From assembly GCA_015680685.1 (NCBI GenBank), contig MNCI01004661.1, positions 727,065-791,064 of the forward strand: a DNA stretch of 64,000 nt, read 5' to 3'. How positions within the stretch are numbered: position 1 is the first letter of the stretch; each line of letters starts with the position of its first letter. Positions 21,120 to 32,685 of this stretch are shown piece after piece. The position numbers were made by a program, and so were the translations under genes. The notes beneath the pieces are model-generated. The model had not been told where the DNA came from. It saw nothing but the letters and a program-made list of their open reading frames with translations, and searched no databases. This DNA comes from Gnetum montanum (Eukaryota; Streptophyta; Gnetopsida; Gnetales; Gnetaceae).

Positions 21120-22557
21120 TCGTCCCTAGTGATGTGAGGCACAACAAAAAGATCAAATTTTTGAAGGATTTTGTTGAAATCAATGGTGTAACTAAGGACA
21201 TTGGGCTATTGTTAAGGAGTTCTTGGGTAATTAGATGGTTTTGAAGGCATGAATAATGATGATGGCGTGGATTTTATCAATGAATCCTTGGGTGGTAAGA
21301 AAAAGGTTATGTGATGGTACATAGAAACGTTGAAATGTAGAGGGATAATAGTAGGGAAATAATGTTATGAAAAATAAGCTGAGAGTGAGAAATGGTGTGT
21401 GTGAACTATATCATAAGTGAAGATTACAAAAGATTACACAAGTGGGTCCTCCCCAAAGTAGGTTCCAACCTATAATGCCCTTGTGTAACCACACTTAGAG
21501 TGTCTGTGGGCACTAGAAGGGTTAAATGTAATCTGCACTAATTCCAAAATACACACACATGTAAATATCACCGGAATGAGGTTGGAATTCTATGCTATAT
21601 GGGACACGAGCTACAATTACATGAACAGTGAGATGAAACAGACTATAGAAAGGGATCGTAGAGATTGGGACATGAGGTAACTGACCTAGGGCACAGTGAA
21701 TCCTACGTGTAAAGCATGATTAAGGTGTCATGAACCTGTCGTTCCAAGATCAGGACCAAGTCCATTCCTCTAAGCAGTGAAATCGCATTATTTCATCCCA
21801 TGAAGAACAACTATGAGAGTACCATAACAACAAGGCATATGATCACTTGGTGTTTTGTTCAAGGGAGGAATGATTTTTGTTTTGTGACACTTTATTTTTC
21901 TTTTTCTCTTTTTGTTTTGAATATTGGATCCAGATAAGCCACCAACCTTCAGGCATGGGTGCATGTCTTTCCAGTGGGACCCCCTAGAACAGCATTGGAT
22001 TTTTGAGTGCCCTTTTGATTACTCTTACTTCCATTTTTCATTAGATCTACTAGGATCTTAGTACAACTAGGTTGCATGAAAACTCCCACAGACGTCACCA
22101 AAGAGAATCCACAAGTTCCCTTGATGTCACACCATAATCATTCCCTCTTGGTCCATCCTTCTTCATTCTAGGTACAATGAACACAAAATTAATTTTATGT
22201 TTTAGGAATGTCAAGAATATCATTGTACCCTCAAACAGAATCTCTTTATTTGTAGAATGGATGAGTGGGTGTAATGGGCTCACTGTCCAAATAATTGATC
22301 ACTCGAGACACGATAACATAAAACACCCCTTAACCAATGATCCACATGAGTGTTTTATTCGTAGATGAGATTACTTACAAAAACGTAAAAAGAAAAAAAC
22401 ACAAAAAGATAAAAAGATAAAACAAAAGGTTGAAAAATGAAAAACTAGAAAACAAAAAGTTGTAAAATCAAAAGAAAAATAAAAAGTGATTATTAATCCT
22501 GCTTGTTATTAGAATGAGGGATATCCCTCATAGCTAAATGGTTGAGGATGGTAAGGA
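21120..22557 (-). other. 3' region of element C upstream of the extra gene
   Basis: No reading frame supported. It contains the 38-bp conserved block (21480-21443) shared with A, D, E and F, and an A-rich tract (22375-22500 on plus). It corresponds to 53600-55020 of element D. Confidence 0.6.
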
Positions 22558-23280
22558 TTAATAATTGACAATGAGGATCCTTGCATGTTGGAAGTATTGG
22601 AACTTGACCATACTTACCCTATTGGGTTTCACACACTGGGTTATAGTAAGCATAGTAGGGAAAGTTATATGATGTAGTTCTCGAATTACGAGACTATGAT
22701 ATTTAGGATGGTTAGATGGTATGCAAGGATGAGGATGATGCCTTCCATGGCTGTGTTCATTGGGCCGTATGATTGTTGGAGTGTGAGTTGGTGGCCCTAA
22801 TGAAGTTACATGAGGCATTGGGTTTGAAGGTAAGGGTGCACCATAGTGTGGGACTTGTGCTAGGTTGGAAGATGTAGTGGCCTCAAAATTGTGTTGTCCC
22901 TTCTTACGACCATTTTTAAAGAAGGGATGCTTTTGATGTTGAGGAGGCTTCTCACTGCTGTTGGAAGTAGTAGCACAAGTACTATTCGTGGGTTGTTGCT
23001 GTGGTGTAGACACCTTAGGAATAGTTGGTGGCATTGTAGAAGGAGGGAAATAATGAGAATGCTGAAAGTTAGGAGGATTATAGGGTACAAAAGGTGGTGG
23101 TTGTGTTGGAGGCATGGGTTGATAGTATTGAGGAGAATGGTATTATGGTGAGATAAAGTGCATTGGTCTAGTTGGAGAAATAGGATGTTGAACAAGATAA
23201 GCATTTGGATTCGAAGGATACGAAGGGTGTCTCCAGTCTAGTGGTGGTCTCCCCCAAGACTGGGATTGTTGCCACTGTGA
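22558..23280 (-). pseudogene. Proline-rich gag tail, element C
   Basis: Low-complexity protein rich in Pro, His, Gln, Ser and Thr (MPPTQPPPFVPYNPP start, PHYGAPLPSNPMPHVTS). It follows the zinc knuckle of gag with a stop between. The matching stretch in E and A leads into protease; here no protease follows and the frame ends at 22558. It is likely a disordered spacer. Confidence 0.6.
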
Positions 23281-24200
23281 TCAAACACGATATCTCTGTA
23301 TGAACTCTAGATGTAACATGTTTTTCCAATGCTCATGTAAATGTAACAATATTGGGCATTGGCCCTTGAGGTGATTGTACAAGCATATGTTGCATTCATA
23401 CATATGATTGGCAGTTGAGCTCTTATTCTCCTTATCCCTTCTTTCTGAATGTCTAATATTTTGTCCTGCTTCTTGGGTTGTCAAAACTCTATCTCCAATA
23501 ATGTTGATAAATTCTCCACACTTTTGATACATCCATTCCAACATCTTATTGATCTTTGGCTTGGCTTCTTCTAATGTTTGTTGTGTTGGCAAAGATGATG
23601 CTTCCACCTTGAGATTGGTTACTTTCTCCTTTGTATGATCATAAACCTTTGTTGAGTTGAGATTTTGGTCCTGTTGATGTTTTTCAACACTCTCCCATCT
23701 AGCCAATTCTCCTTCTTCTTTTACTACCTTCTTAACAAGCTCTTGGATTTGATGGGTTCGTAGTTCATATAGTTGACCTTGGGCATACATTCCTAGGGTC
23801 TCTCTTATTTCATTACGTAGCCCATCAATGATATGGTACATTAGCCTTTCCTCGGAAAACCCATGGCTTGGATAGTTGTTTAACATCGCATAATATCTTT
23901 CTAAGGCCATGTCCAAGGGTCCATGTTGTGCTTTTTTCCATCCTTGGATTTGTTTCCTTAAGGCTGACACTCTTGTGTAGGTTTGATATTTTTCGTCAAA
24001 TACCTCTACCATTGTTGACCAGTGTCATATTGAATTTGGTTTTAACGATCTATACCATACTTTTGCTTGGTCAATGAGTGTCATAGGAAAGAGCTTAAGT
24101 TTTTTCCACCCTTTATCAATGTTATTCCATGTGCAGGCATTGTAGAAGGCTTGTAAATGTTAATGTGGATCTAAGTCATAGCATCCTAAAAAATTAGGAA
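23281..24200 (-). pseudogene. Gag of element C
   Basis: The longest open frame of the family: 243 codons at 24012-23281, with further gag upstream (WKKLKLFPMTLIDQAK, the capsid helix before a stop). Seen in order: the FDEKYQTYTRVSALRKQIQGWKK helix, HGFSEERLMYHIIDGLRNEIRETLG (capsid C-terminal part), a Glu/Lys-rich segment, and a zinc knuckle CNICLYNHLKGQC of the unusual form CX2CX3HX4C. It forms the particle shell and binds RNA. It is much better preserved than neighbouring copies. Confidence 0.85.
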
Positions 24201-24600
24201 AGTTGTTTAAATCAAGCCTGGGTAGATGGCTCTCTTTACGATGCCTACGTGAGATTCGAACGGCCTCTTGTATTTGCATTAAGCTTGTAGTGGCGAGTAG
24301 GGTTTCATCATGATTGGGTAAGTTATGCTTTCGTGCATCGTGATGACATTATTTTCGTTCATGTTTATAAGAAACCCCTACTTCAGGTTGTGTACTCCAA
24401 TCTTCATTGTCATATAATTCATTGGTTTTCCAATGAAATTTCTCACTAAGTGTCGAATTATTGTAATCTTGTAGGAGAGGCATTGTTGTGTGTGAATTTA
24501 TGTGTGAATTTTTATAATTATTTCTTCTTCCTAAGAGATATATTGTTAAGTCCTATACAGTGACCTTGTATGATATAACTGATCTAGATAACTAGCACCA

Positions 24601-24618
24601 TCCCCAAACACAGTACCA
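24601..24618 (-). other. Primer-binding site of element C (tRNA-Asp type, decayed)
   Basis: Minus-strand TGGTACTGTGTTTGGGGA starts one base after the LTR. It matches TGGCGCCGTTGCCGGGGA, the complement of plant tRNA-Asp(GUC), at 11 of 18 positions, with most differences transitions. Confidence 0.6.
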
Positions 24619-24619
24619 A

Positions 24620-25411
24620 TGATGAGTGGCTAGGTACCCCTACACTCAACCATACGAATACGAGCGTTACACGCTTGATCTGGTTGAACTCCACAGACGG
24701 ACTAGTTGCGGCATCTAGATAGTTAGCCTTAGGTCATAGTTTGTTGTCTTCCCACCTAGACTAGTATTAGCTTTGTCATGTATGGTTTAGTCTAGAGTGA
24801 GGTGTATGATGGGTTTCTAACCTAATGCTACTCCTAAAGGAAAGGGAAAGTAATGTTAACTAATATAGGAGAGAGAGGGTAAGAGAATCTAACTAGCCTA
24901 AGTGCGATGAGCATCCGTTCCTTGATTATCTGTACACATCTTTAACTTCCTGCACGACTACCACTAGGATTACTAAGCGCAGATCCTAAGTACACCACTA
25001 GGTTACCAAGTAGTCACACTTAAATGCTCATAATCAAGTCATACTCATTCCACATTTTAACATGAGTTTAAGGGTGAGAGAGACTAATTAGGAAAGCAGT
25101 AAACAACAATTAAATAAATAAATAAACAAAGTGAATTCTGCAATGATGAAGTAATCTCGATCTTTATTACTGGTCATGTGTGTGTCCAAGTACGTCACAC
25201 TCAAATAAAGGATGCCATACAATTACATTCACCATACTGCGAGCATACACTAGAAAATATTCTAACTCTGGAGGGATAAAACTACTAGAGTCTAGCTACA
25301 ATCTAAATCTAAGTTGTAAAACAAGGGAGAGCTGCCTCTTATTTATAGAACTGGTGACGTGCTACGATATTGTGTACATGATATCACGGTCACCCAAAAT
25401 GTGACTCAGCA
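24620..25411 (-). repeat. 5' LTR of element C
   Basis: 792 bp; on the minus strand it starts TGCTGAGTCAC (A to C change in the terminal repeat) and ends CACTCATCA. TATAAATA is at 25347-25340, preceded by one intact GATATC (GTGATATC) and a decayed ATATCG motif. Confidence 0.93.
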
Positions 25412-26719
25412 ATGGGCTTTAAAATATGAATGGCCTTAACTTTTGGAGCTTCTCCAAGGGTAATTAACATAATTCCATCACCACATCCTCATTTTGATGA
25501 TTCTCATCAATCCTAAGTATCCATGTGTTCAAGTTATTAAAATATGAAAAGAAAGCTCTTTGATCAATATAAGTATTATCATCATCATAAATTGGATTAT
25601 AATCTAAGGATTGGATAGTGAGGATTTCACTAATATCCTTATCTTTACCAATTGATGGAGGATCATCAAATAGGAAAGTATTTCCATCATCTGTGAAAAA
25701 AGGTAGTGTGTCAACATGAAACTCAGAAATTTTCCTATAAGTTTGGTAATAGGATGTGGCATAGGTATGGATATAGCAGTTTATGTTAGGCAAGGAGTTA
25801 TTCATTGCATCTAAATTTTCATCTAGCTTGTATTCACTGAAGTTAAGATCAATAACTCCCACAAAGTCTACACTTTGATCTATTGATATGACATGGGATT
25901 CATTAGGACTTAATATGACATGACAATGAAAAGGTTCTCTAAGAATTATTACATGTTTAGATCCTTGTTTAATTGGAAGAAGTTCTAAGATTCTTCAAAT
26001 TGGGCAATGAAGGTACGTGAAAGAAACATGTCATAAGTAGGTTTTATATCAACTACTAAGATGTCTGCGTGACATGAGAAATTAGGATATTTCTTTAGGT
26101 AAATTTGAATATCTTTAAGTGAACCTACTACATGGATGTTTGATCCATCAAGTTGGATAACACATTTGATTTGGGAAATCATTTGGGCTCCTAAATTTTT
26201 ACATACCTCAAGAGGCATTACATTTATGGTAGCTCTTGAATTCATTAGGCAAGTATGAATGTTCTTTCATAGTATGAATAAAGTGGTAAGAAAGGAGGTT
26301 GGTCCTTCTTGGCCTATTAGTAAAGAATGGATGTGTCAATAATTCTAGCTCAATATGTGAAATGAACTTGTTTTTCAGTTATATGAGTCTTATCTTTCTC
26401 TCTAAATTTGTTGATAAATCCATGTATAGCTTCTTTGACTTCTTTAAATTGAAATAGTTCACATATTAGTATGTTAGCCTTAACCCTTTTCAAGTCTTCT
26501 ATAAGATCATAAGTTTTCATCTCTCCTAGGTTCAAGTTGATTTTGGTTAGAATCATTATGTTATTATAAAGATGATCTAGGTTGTGTTTGTTGTTAAAAT
26601 GTATTATTGTGTTTTCATATGCTAGGAGGGACATATGTGTTTTCCTTTGGGTTACTAGAGTTGTTCATAATTTCGTTAATCTTCTTAAATTGTTCATTTG
26701 AAAGGATAGGTTTATTAAT
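25412..26719 (-). pseudogene. Gag end, protease, acidic spacer and aRNase H start, element G
   Basis: From 26719 down: gag tail with YDLIEDLKRVKANI and CELFQFKEV (26530-26450), the motif that precedes protease in Tat elements. Protease at about 26250-25985 has MNSRATINVMPLEVCKNLGAQ, where the catalytic Asp-Ser-Gly has become Asn-Ser-Arg by two G to A changes, and IQLDGSNIHVVGSLK. An acidic spacer (25862-25550, many Asp and Tyr) follows. The piece ends with WILRIDENHQN and GIMLIT (25523-25412, one frameshift), the first strands of the archaeal RNase H interrupted by C. Element H has a closely similar protease. Confidence 0.78.
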
Positions 26720-27669
26720 TGATGAGACGCTTGCATATGCGATATCGCGGCCGTCGCAATATCGCGTCATCCCCTGCGATATCGCGTACACGATATCGCA
26801 GTCCACCACCAAATCTATAAATAAGAGACGGCACTCCCCTTATTTCCAATCCTAGGCTTAAAGTAGGGAAACTCTGGTAGTTTGATCACTCTAGAGATAG
26901 AATATTTTCCATGTGCCCACAGTAGGAGTCCCCAAATGAACAGATCTTTATTTGAGTAGCTTTGTACCTGAACGCAAGTTGTGTACGATAATAAATACGA
27001 GCTTTGTGGATAAACCTTGCAGTGCATGGAATAGGTTTATTATTTATTATTTCTTACATGTTATTTATTACCTGCATTAGCGCGGCATGAGTACGACTTG
27101 ATTATGAGCATTGACGAATGTGTACGGCTAATCAAGAAATCTGCTACTCATCGCAATTAGTCTCTCTCACCCTCAACTCCTAGAATACGGGATGAGTACA
27201 ACTTGATTACGAGCATCTACGGATGTGTACGACTAGTCAAGGAATCAGCTGCTCATCATGTTTAGGCTAGTTAAGTGCCTTAGTATGACCACTTCGAGCA
27301 CGTGCGTTACGTGTGGTGATCCCAGTAACGATTAGCGTTTAGTAGCCACAGTTGCATAGTTTAGGGTGTGTACAGTAAGTGGGAACAGATGCTGACGCTA
27401 GTTAAATTAGACTTAGTCATTAGTTAGTTTTCTCAACCCTTCACCTCATAGCATAGGAGATAAAACCATAAAAGACCATAAAAATCATATACCTCAAACT
27501 TACATAACCATACACTGTGACAACAATAAGTAAGTCTAGGAAGACAACGAATGATTAACCCCAAGTGTTCCATGGGGTGTGTAGGCATTTAGTCTATAGA
27601 GTTTGACCAGATTGTGCGTGCTACTCTCGTTTCGTATGGTTGAGTGTAGGGGTACCTTGCCACTCATCA
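26720..27669 (+). repeat. 5' LTR of element E
   Basis: 950 bp, TGATGAGACGC to CACTCATCA. U3 has GCGATATCGCG-type palindromes at 26741, 26778 and 26792 plus a CAATATCGCG variant, then TATAAATA at 26816-26823. It contains a repeated segment: ATGAGTACGACTTGATTA near 27088 recurs as GATGAGTACAACTTGATTA near 27190. Confidence 0.95.
26741..26823 (+). promoter_or_regulatory. U3 promoter of element E
   Basis: The richest array in the window: four copies of (C)GATATCG or its one-base variant in about 57 bp, with CG flanks kept, followed 19 bp later by TATAAATA. Most CG sites elsewhere in the element have decayed, so the kept CGs stand out. Confidence 0.65.
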
Positions 27670-27670
27670 T

Positions 27671-27688
27671 TGGCACCATTGCCAGGGA
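27671..27688 (+). other. Primer-binding site of element E (tRNA-Asp)
   Basis: TGGCACCATTGCCAGGGA matches TGGCGCCGTTGCCGGGGA at 15 of 18 positions. All three differences are G to A at ancestral CG sites. One base separates it from the LTR. Plant tRNA-Asp primers are typical of Athila/Tat-type elements. Confidence 0.85.
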
Positions 27689-27809
27689 CTAAGTGTTTGT
27701 GCCCTGAATAGAACATAAGGGATATCACTCACATCATTGTGAGCCTTAACAAACATTCGGGTTAATCAACAGAAAAATTTTATAACGGTGAAATTAGCAC
27801 ACCGATAAA

Positions 27810-29765
27810 ATGCCTTCTTCTCATAAGAGCAATTCACCACCTAAGGACCATACACGAGATAGTTGGCAACATAAAACACATAACCAAAATCAGCCAAGTC
27901 CTAAACAATATAAGATGACATATACTCATCTCGATGAGTATATCCCTAATTTTAATTTTATTCTCCATCAAGACAAACAGCTATGGTGGAGAGATTTGCA
28001 AGGTAACATCGTGTTACCCCCAAATCGAGCAATCTCTCTCATGATTTTCCATGCCTTGGCACAGATTGGCATGTAAGAACTATACGCTGAATATGTTGCG
28101 AAAGATTTTGACATGAGGGATTATTATCCCACAAATGCCCACCGTATGAGGGACTTAAGGTAGAAGAGTCAACATGCACTGTTGAAGGGCAAGGTCCCAC
28201 ATGTCCTTAGCGAAATAGGAGATGAGGAACCCCTTATCATGGGTTCTTTAGCAAATGCTATTCCCCCTCCTAACGATGGTGAGGAGGAAGGGTATCAGAA
28301 CCTACGATCAACGATACATAACCATGGTTCTGATGCCCGTGAATACCAGCTGTTCATAGAGGGAACAACCACTTATGCTAAGGATGGGCACTTAGATCAT
28401 CACCACGATCAGGGCCGTAGCAACCGAAGAGAAGGCAAGAAACATCGTCATGACGATGGTTTCCCTTCTTCTTCCCCTTCTTCACATCACTAACCCTCTC
28501 CTTCCACATCTGGGTGCAGCCACCATGAACATAAAGGTGAGGATAAAGGTAAAAAGGACGAGAGACCTCGATGGGAAAGTCGAGAGAGAGGACAAGGGCA
28601 AGGACGTAGGGAGAGTAGGGAACAATGCAGAAATCACAGGCATCATGAAAGAAATGATCATGATGAGCCCCTACTCACAACCTGAAGTATGCTTGACATA
28701 ATGGAGGCAGTTAGGATTCCCACAAAGCATTTAAGAGATAGTCGAATCAGGCGTTTAGACATGAACAATATCCCACAATTTGAAGAGGGATACAATGCTG
28801 ATTCGCAAAATCATTTATAGGCATTCCATGATGACTGTGCCTTATAGAATATAGAAAATGAGTGGAAAAAGCTTAAGTTGTTCCCAAGGACACTTACCAA
28901 AGAAGCAAAGAGCTGATACTAGTCCCTAGAATCGAAAACCATCAAGAGGTAGAGTACGATGCTAGAACTGTTTAACAAAAAGTATCAAACGTACTCCAGA
29001 GTGTCCAATTTGAGTAAGTAGATCCAAGGCTGGAAACAAGGTCATCACAAACCCTTGGATGCTACCATGGCCCACTATTACACATTGTTACATCGTTTCC
29101 TGGGCCATGGGTACACTCAACGAGATCAACTCCACCACATCGTGGATGGGCTAAGGCATGAAACTAGAAGAACCCTTGGAACTTACACCCAAGGGACACT
29201 CTCACAACTTAGAGCCCATGAAGTACATAGGTTGTTGGAACAAGTAGCAAAAGAAGAAGGTGAACTACGAAAAATGGAAAGTGCGGAAGAGTACAACTAC
29301 GATCCCTCCCTTCAAAAGAAGGGAGTGAAATTTTGTGATGAAGAGGATGAGTCACCACTCGAAGAGTTGGTGAACTGGAAAACCTTGCCAATCCAAAAAT
29401 TAACAACAGAAATAGCGGCTAAGGTAGATGACGTATGGAGTTCATTAGACTCTAAAATTGAAACTTGTTTGAAAATTGTAGAAGATTCTAAGGTAGAACA
29501 AAGTAGTGACAAAGGTAAGAAAAAGTGGAGAGATTTAAGCCCTGCACATAACAAGGGTAAGGGAAAAATTATTGACTCTAATGTGGCTGTAGATTTTGAC
29601 ACAGATGATGACGATGGATGTGAGATCTTCCATTATGACCATCCTAAGGGATGTTGCCCCATCATCTCACATCTACAAGAGTCTAGGGTGTATGCACTAA
29701 ATCCAAGACTCAACCAATGGCAAACACCCCGAAGGTTACCTTATCCACAAGGTAACCCAAGGTAG
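27810..29765 (+). pseudogene. Gag of element E
   Basis: Starts MPSSHKSN about 120 bp after the primer site, then runs through several frames: a basic, His-rich segment (28182-28700), capsid part with RLDMNNIPQ and WKKLKLFPRTL (28750-28900), IQGWKQGHHKPLDATM and RDQLHHIVDGLRHETRRTLG (29020-29180), an acidic/Lys-rich linker, and a zinc knuckle at about 29617-29660 (CEIFHYDHPKGCC, second Cys lost). The last 236 codons are open (29055-29765). Stops at 28075, 28163, 28490 and 28698 break the N-terminal half. Confidence 0.82.
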
Positions 29766-29936
29766 TTCTGCCAACCATTAACATATTATCCAAGTGTAAC
29801 TCCCCCATAGCCCATCAGACAGCATCAGCAGTGGCAATACCCATAGTCATGGGAGATGCCATCACCGAAACATCAGTACCGGTAGCCTGACCCTTATGGA
29901 TATTATGTGCAGTAGCTGATTTCTCCAAGTGACTCT

Positions 29937-30790
29937 ATGAGTCACACAAACCCCAACCATCACTACCAATTTTGGGAGTACTTCAGAAGGACTCCTTCTC
30001 CTCCAGGAGACACTCCATACACACACCATCCTCCTAATCCATCCGCACCTCTTCCACTAGTAGTAGTTCCCATAACACCTCCTGCTCCAATAATGCAAGG
30101 GGAACTTCCTCCTCAACCACAGCAACGTCACGCTATGAGAGCTGTAAATATTCAACCTACTGATGGTTTTGACAACTATAAAAAAAGAATACCTTACTTC
30201 AGAACCAAAAGCCCAAAAAAACTCTTGCAACAACAAGCGGTTGGGGCCATGTACACTCCTCCACCATCTAACACTTTGGAGCACCCTTTCATCCAAAATC
30301 AGAGCTTAACGCATACGGTTATGTTAACGCATACGATAATTAATTAGATCAAGGTAGGAAACCTTCCCAGGAAACTAATTGATCCTAGGAGTCCCTTAAT
30401 CTATTTACAGATTGCCAGAAATGAACCACATAGGGCGCTTCTTAACTCAGGTTCCAGAGTCAAATTAATTTCATGAGAGATGTATCACGCCTGGAACCTA
30501 CCCCAACTTAAGAAGAGAAACATTCAACTAGATCTGGTAGATTAGTCTATCACCATTCCCTTAGGATTGGTGGAGGACATCATTACCACTGTGTGTGGTT
30601 GGTCCCACCCAGCTAATTTTCTGGTGATCGAAGTTAACAATAACGAAGGGAACTTCCCAATTATAATGGGAAGGGCATGGCTAAGTACAATAGACACATG
30701 CCTTAGGATCCGCGATCTTTTCTTAGAAATTTCTAATATAAACATTTGTGGAAAGATCAAGAAGAGAAAAGTTTCATGCATCACATACTA
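29937..30790 (+). pseudogene. Proline-rich spacer and aspartic protease, element E
   Basis: Pro-rich spacer (29937-30347: PPSPPGDTPY, PPNPSAPLPL) followed by protease. The catalytic triplet at 30444-30452 reads Asn-Ser-Gly: GAC has become AAC, so the enzyme is dead. Later motifs are LGLVEDIITTVCGWSHPANFLVIEV and FPIIMGRAWLSTIDT (30570-30700). Stops occur at 30345, 30475 and 30543. Confidence 0.78.
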
Positions 30791-31261
30791 TGATTCAGTA
30801 GGTGATGACATGGAGGGATGCTCATCTCCTCCATGTAGTAGGTGTGCCCTTGAAACTTTGCAACAAAGATGCCTGTACGTAGCAACCACACAACCAGTAG
30901 TAGACACCCTGTGGTTGACAGCTACTAGAAGGAGTAGAAAAATATGCATGGAATGAACTGAGGAAACCCATGTCAACAACGAAAGCATATACACATTGGA
31001 ATATGAGCATTGCCAACTTCCATCCCTCATCAATTGGGGGAAGTTGGGCACTTCTAGGAAATTCAAACAGGCACTCATTATTTCGGATCTCTCCCTTTCC
31101 ACTCCGTCATGTGGGAGATGGCCACCTATGCTGATCATATGGGGCCCTCAGTTCTTTTTCGATTTTTGTTTTACACATTTTTTTTACAAAGTTTTTGTTT
31201 TACAACTTTCTTTAACTTTTCTAGTTTTTGTTTTACAACATCATTATACTTTTCCACTTTT

Positions 31262-31285
31262 TGTGTGTGTGTGTGTGTGTGTGTG
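31262..31285 (+). repeat. (TG)12 microsatellite
   Basis: Twelve perfect TG units in a T-rich stretch of the 3' region of E. Absent at the matching place in A (TTTGTGTGTTTTAC near 3715), so it expanded after the copies split. Confidence 0.95.
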
Positions 31286-32651
31286 ATCCACCTTGTAAGT
31301 TTGTCCCATTATAAGTGTTCAGAATGATGGTATGAACTATTTTCATATTGATTGCTAATGTTTGTTTTTTACCTTTAAGTCACAATGTTGATACTAAGGT
31401 ATGTTTCTTTTGATATGGCAGGCAATGAGATCACTTCATCCATCCATCCACCAATTTCTATGGTTTCTCTCAGCTTGAAAATGTACAGTCCCTTCTTAAT
31501 AAGAACTTAAATGAATCGGTGACTGGGCATTTCTCAAACTAAGGAAGGACTCAAGGATTGTAAAGGGTGTGACTTCAAGGGAACTTGATGCTTTTGTGTT
31601 GTTCATTCTCTTGGGTGCTTGGATGTTTTCTTCTTGAGTCTTCTTATTATTTCGATGTTGCCCAACTATCAGAAGTTAAGACAATAAAAATAAAAGTCTT
31701 TGCATGGTGTGGTTCTCATACATAAAAACACAAAACAAAACAAAAGAAAAAAAATAAAGAAAGTGAGAATTCAAAGCACACCCCTTAGATGAATAAACTT
31801 GGGCTAAAAGCATTGGTTATAGAACCAAAAGTGTTCCCTCTAACTAAGGCCCTTCTCGCTTCCCATTCTCTCCTTTGTTTCGTTGGAATGGTGGTGGCTC
31901 TTTGGAGATGCATCCTTATTATCTAAGTGGATGGTTTAGCCGAATGCATTAATGCGAAGTCACTGAAAGTGGTTGGTTTGAGGCTAGAGCTGGAATGAGA
32001 ACTGCTAAGTCACAATAATCATGAACTACATAAGGGGCTGTACACCACCTTGTTCTTGGGATTCCATTGCATTCTCTTCTCTTCACCCTTCTCTCCATTG
32101 TTCACCTCATTTCCGGTTGTATCATTAGTGTATATATTTTGGTTGATGCATTGTTTTCTTTTTGGTAAATGCTTGTGGTTAAGACTTCAACTCTTGTTCT
32201 AGATGACATTCCCAGAGCCTACGGACTCTTTGAATGTGGGTTTGTCTAGGCATTAAGGGCATGAGCCTACTTTGGGGAGGATCCACTGACATTCCTCTTT
32301 GGAGCATTAGTTAAATTCTTTCCCTTAACATTTTGCAATTAATTTTATTTTGTTTATTACCATCTTGACATCCATTTCATCGATGCCATAGTTTTCCCTT
32401 TTTATCTCTCTTTCTTACTCCTTTTCTTTCTCCATTCTAACGCTATCGGCGGTTCACGATTAGTCATGGGGGTACGAGACCTAATTTTTTTGATTTTCTC
32501 CTAGCCCTGAATTTTTTTATTTTCTTCCTAACCCCTACACCTTTGGTAGTCATCATTACTACATCTCCCAATCCATATTAGCCATACCACAATCTAGTCA
32601 ATGGATCTACACCGAAGCAAGGTATTAATTACATGATGATTAATTGACCCT

Positions 32652-32685
32652 TGCTAATATATGATTGTGTTGTGTGTGCAGATGG
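32652..32685 (+). other. Conserved branch point and 3' splice site, element E
   Basis: TGCTAAT (32652-32658), then TTGTGTGTGCAG ending at 32681, then ATGG. It has 23 nt spacing, as in A and D. Confidence 0.5.

Larger units (their letters stand above)
16845..25411 (-). mobile_element. Element C: non-autonomous family 1 element with gag and an extra gene
   Basis: Complete element on the minus strand: 5' LTR 25411-24620, primer site, gag, proline-rich tail, 3' region, extra gene, polypurine tract, 3' LTR 17622-16845. The 5-bp duplication ATGGG occurs at 16840-16844 and 25412-25416. It has no protease, RT or integrase. It sits inside the archaeal RNase H of element G. Confidence 0.95.

Noticed and set aside
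22891-23151. Open frame on plus within C, 86 codons
   Set aside because: It is the complement of the proline-rich gag tail; Trp/Arg-rich and without family support.
26741-26800. GATATCGCG repeats as a CRISPR-like or satellite array
   Set aside because: Units are short, unevenly spaced and occur at the same U3 place in separate LTRs; a promoter array explains them better.
29209-29602. Minus-strand frames opposite the gag of E
   Set aside because: Shadows of a well-supported gag frame; no conservation in the other copies.
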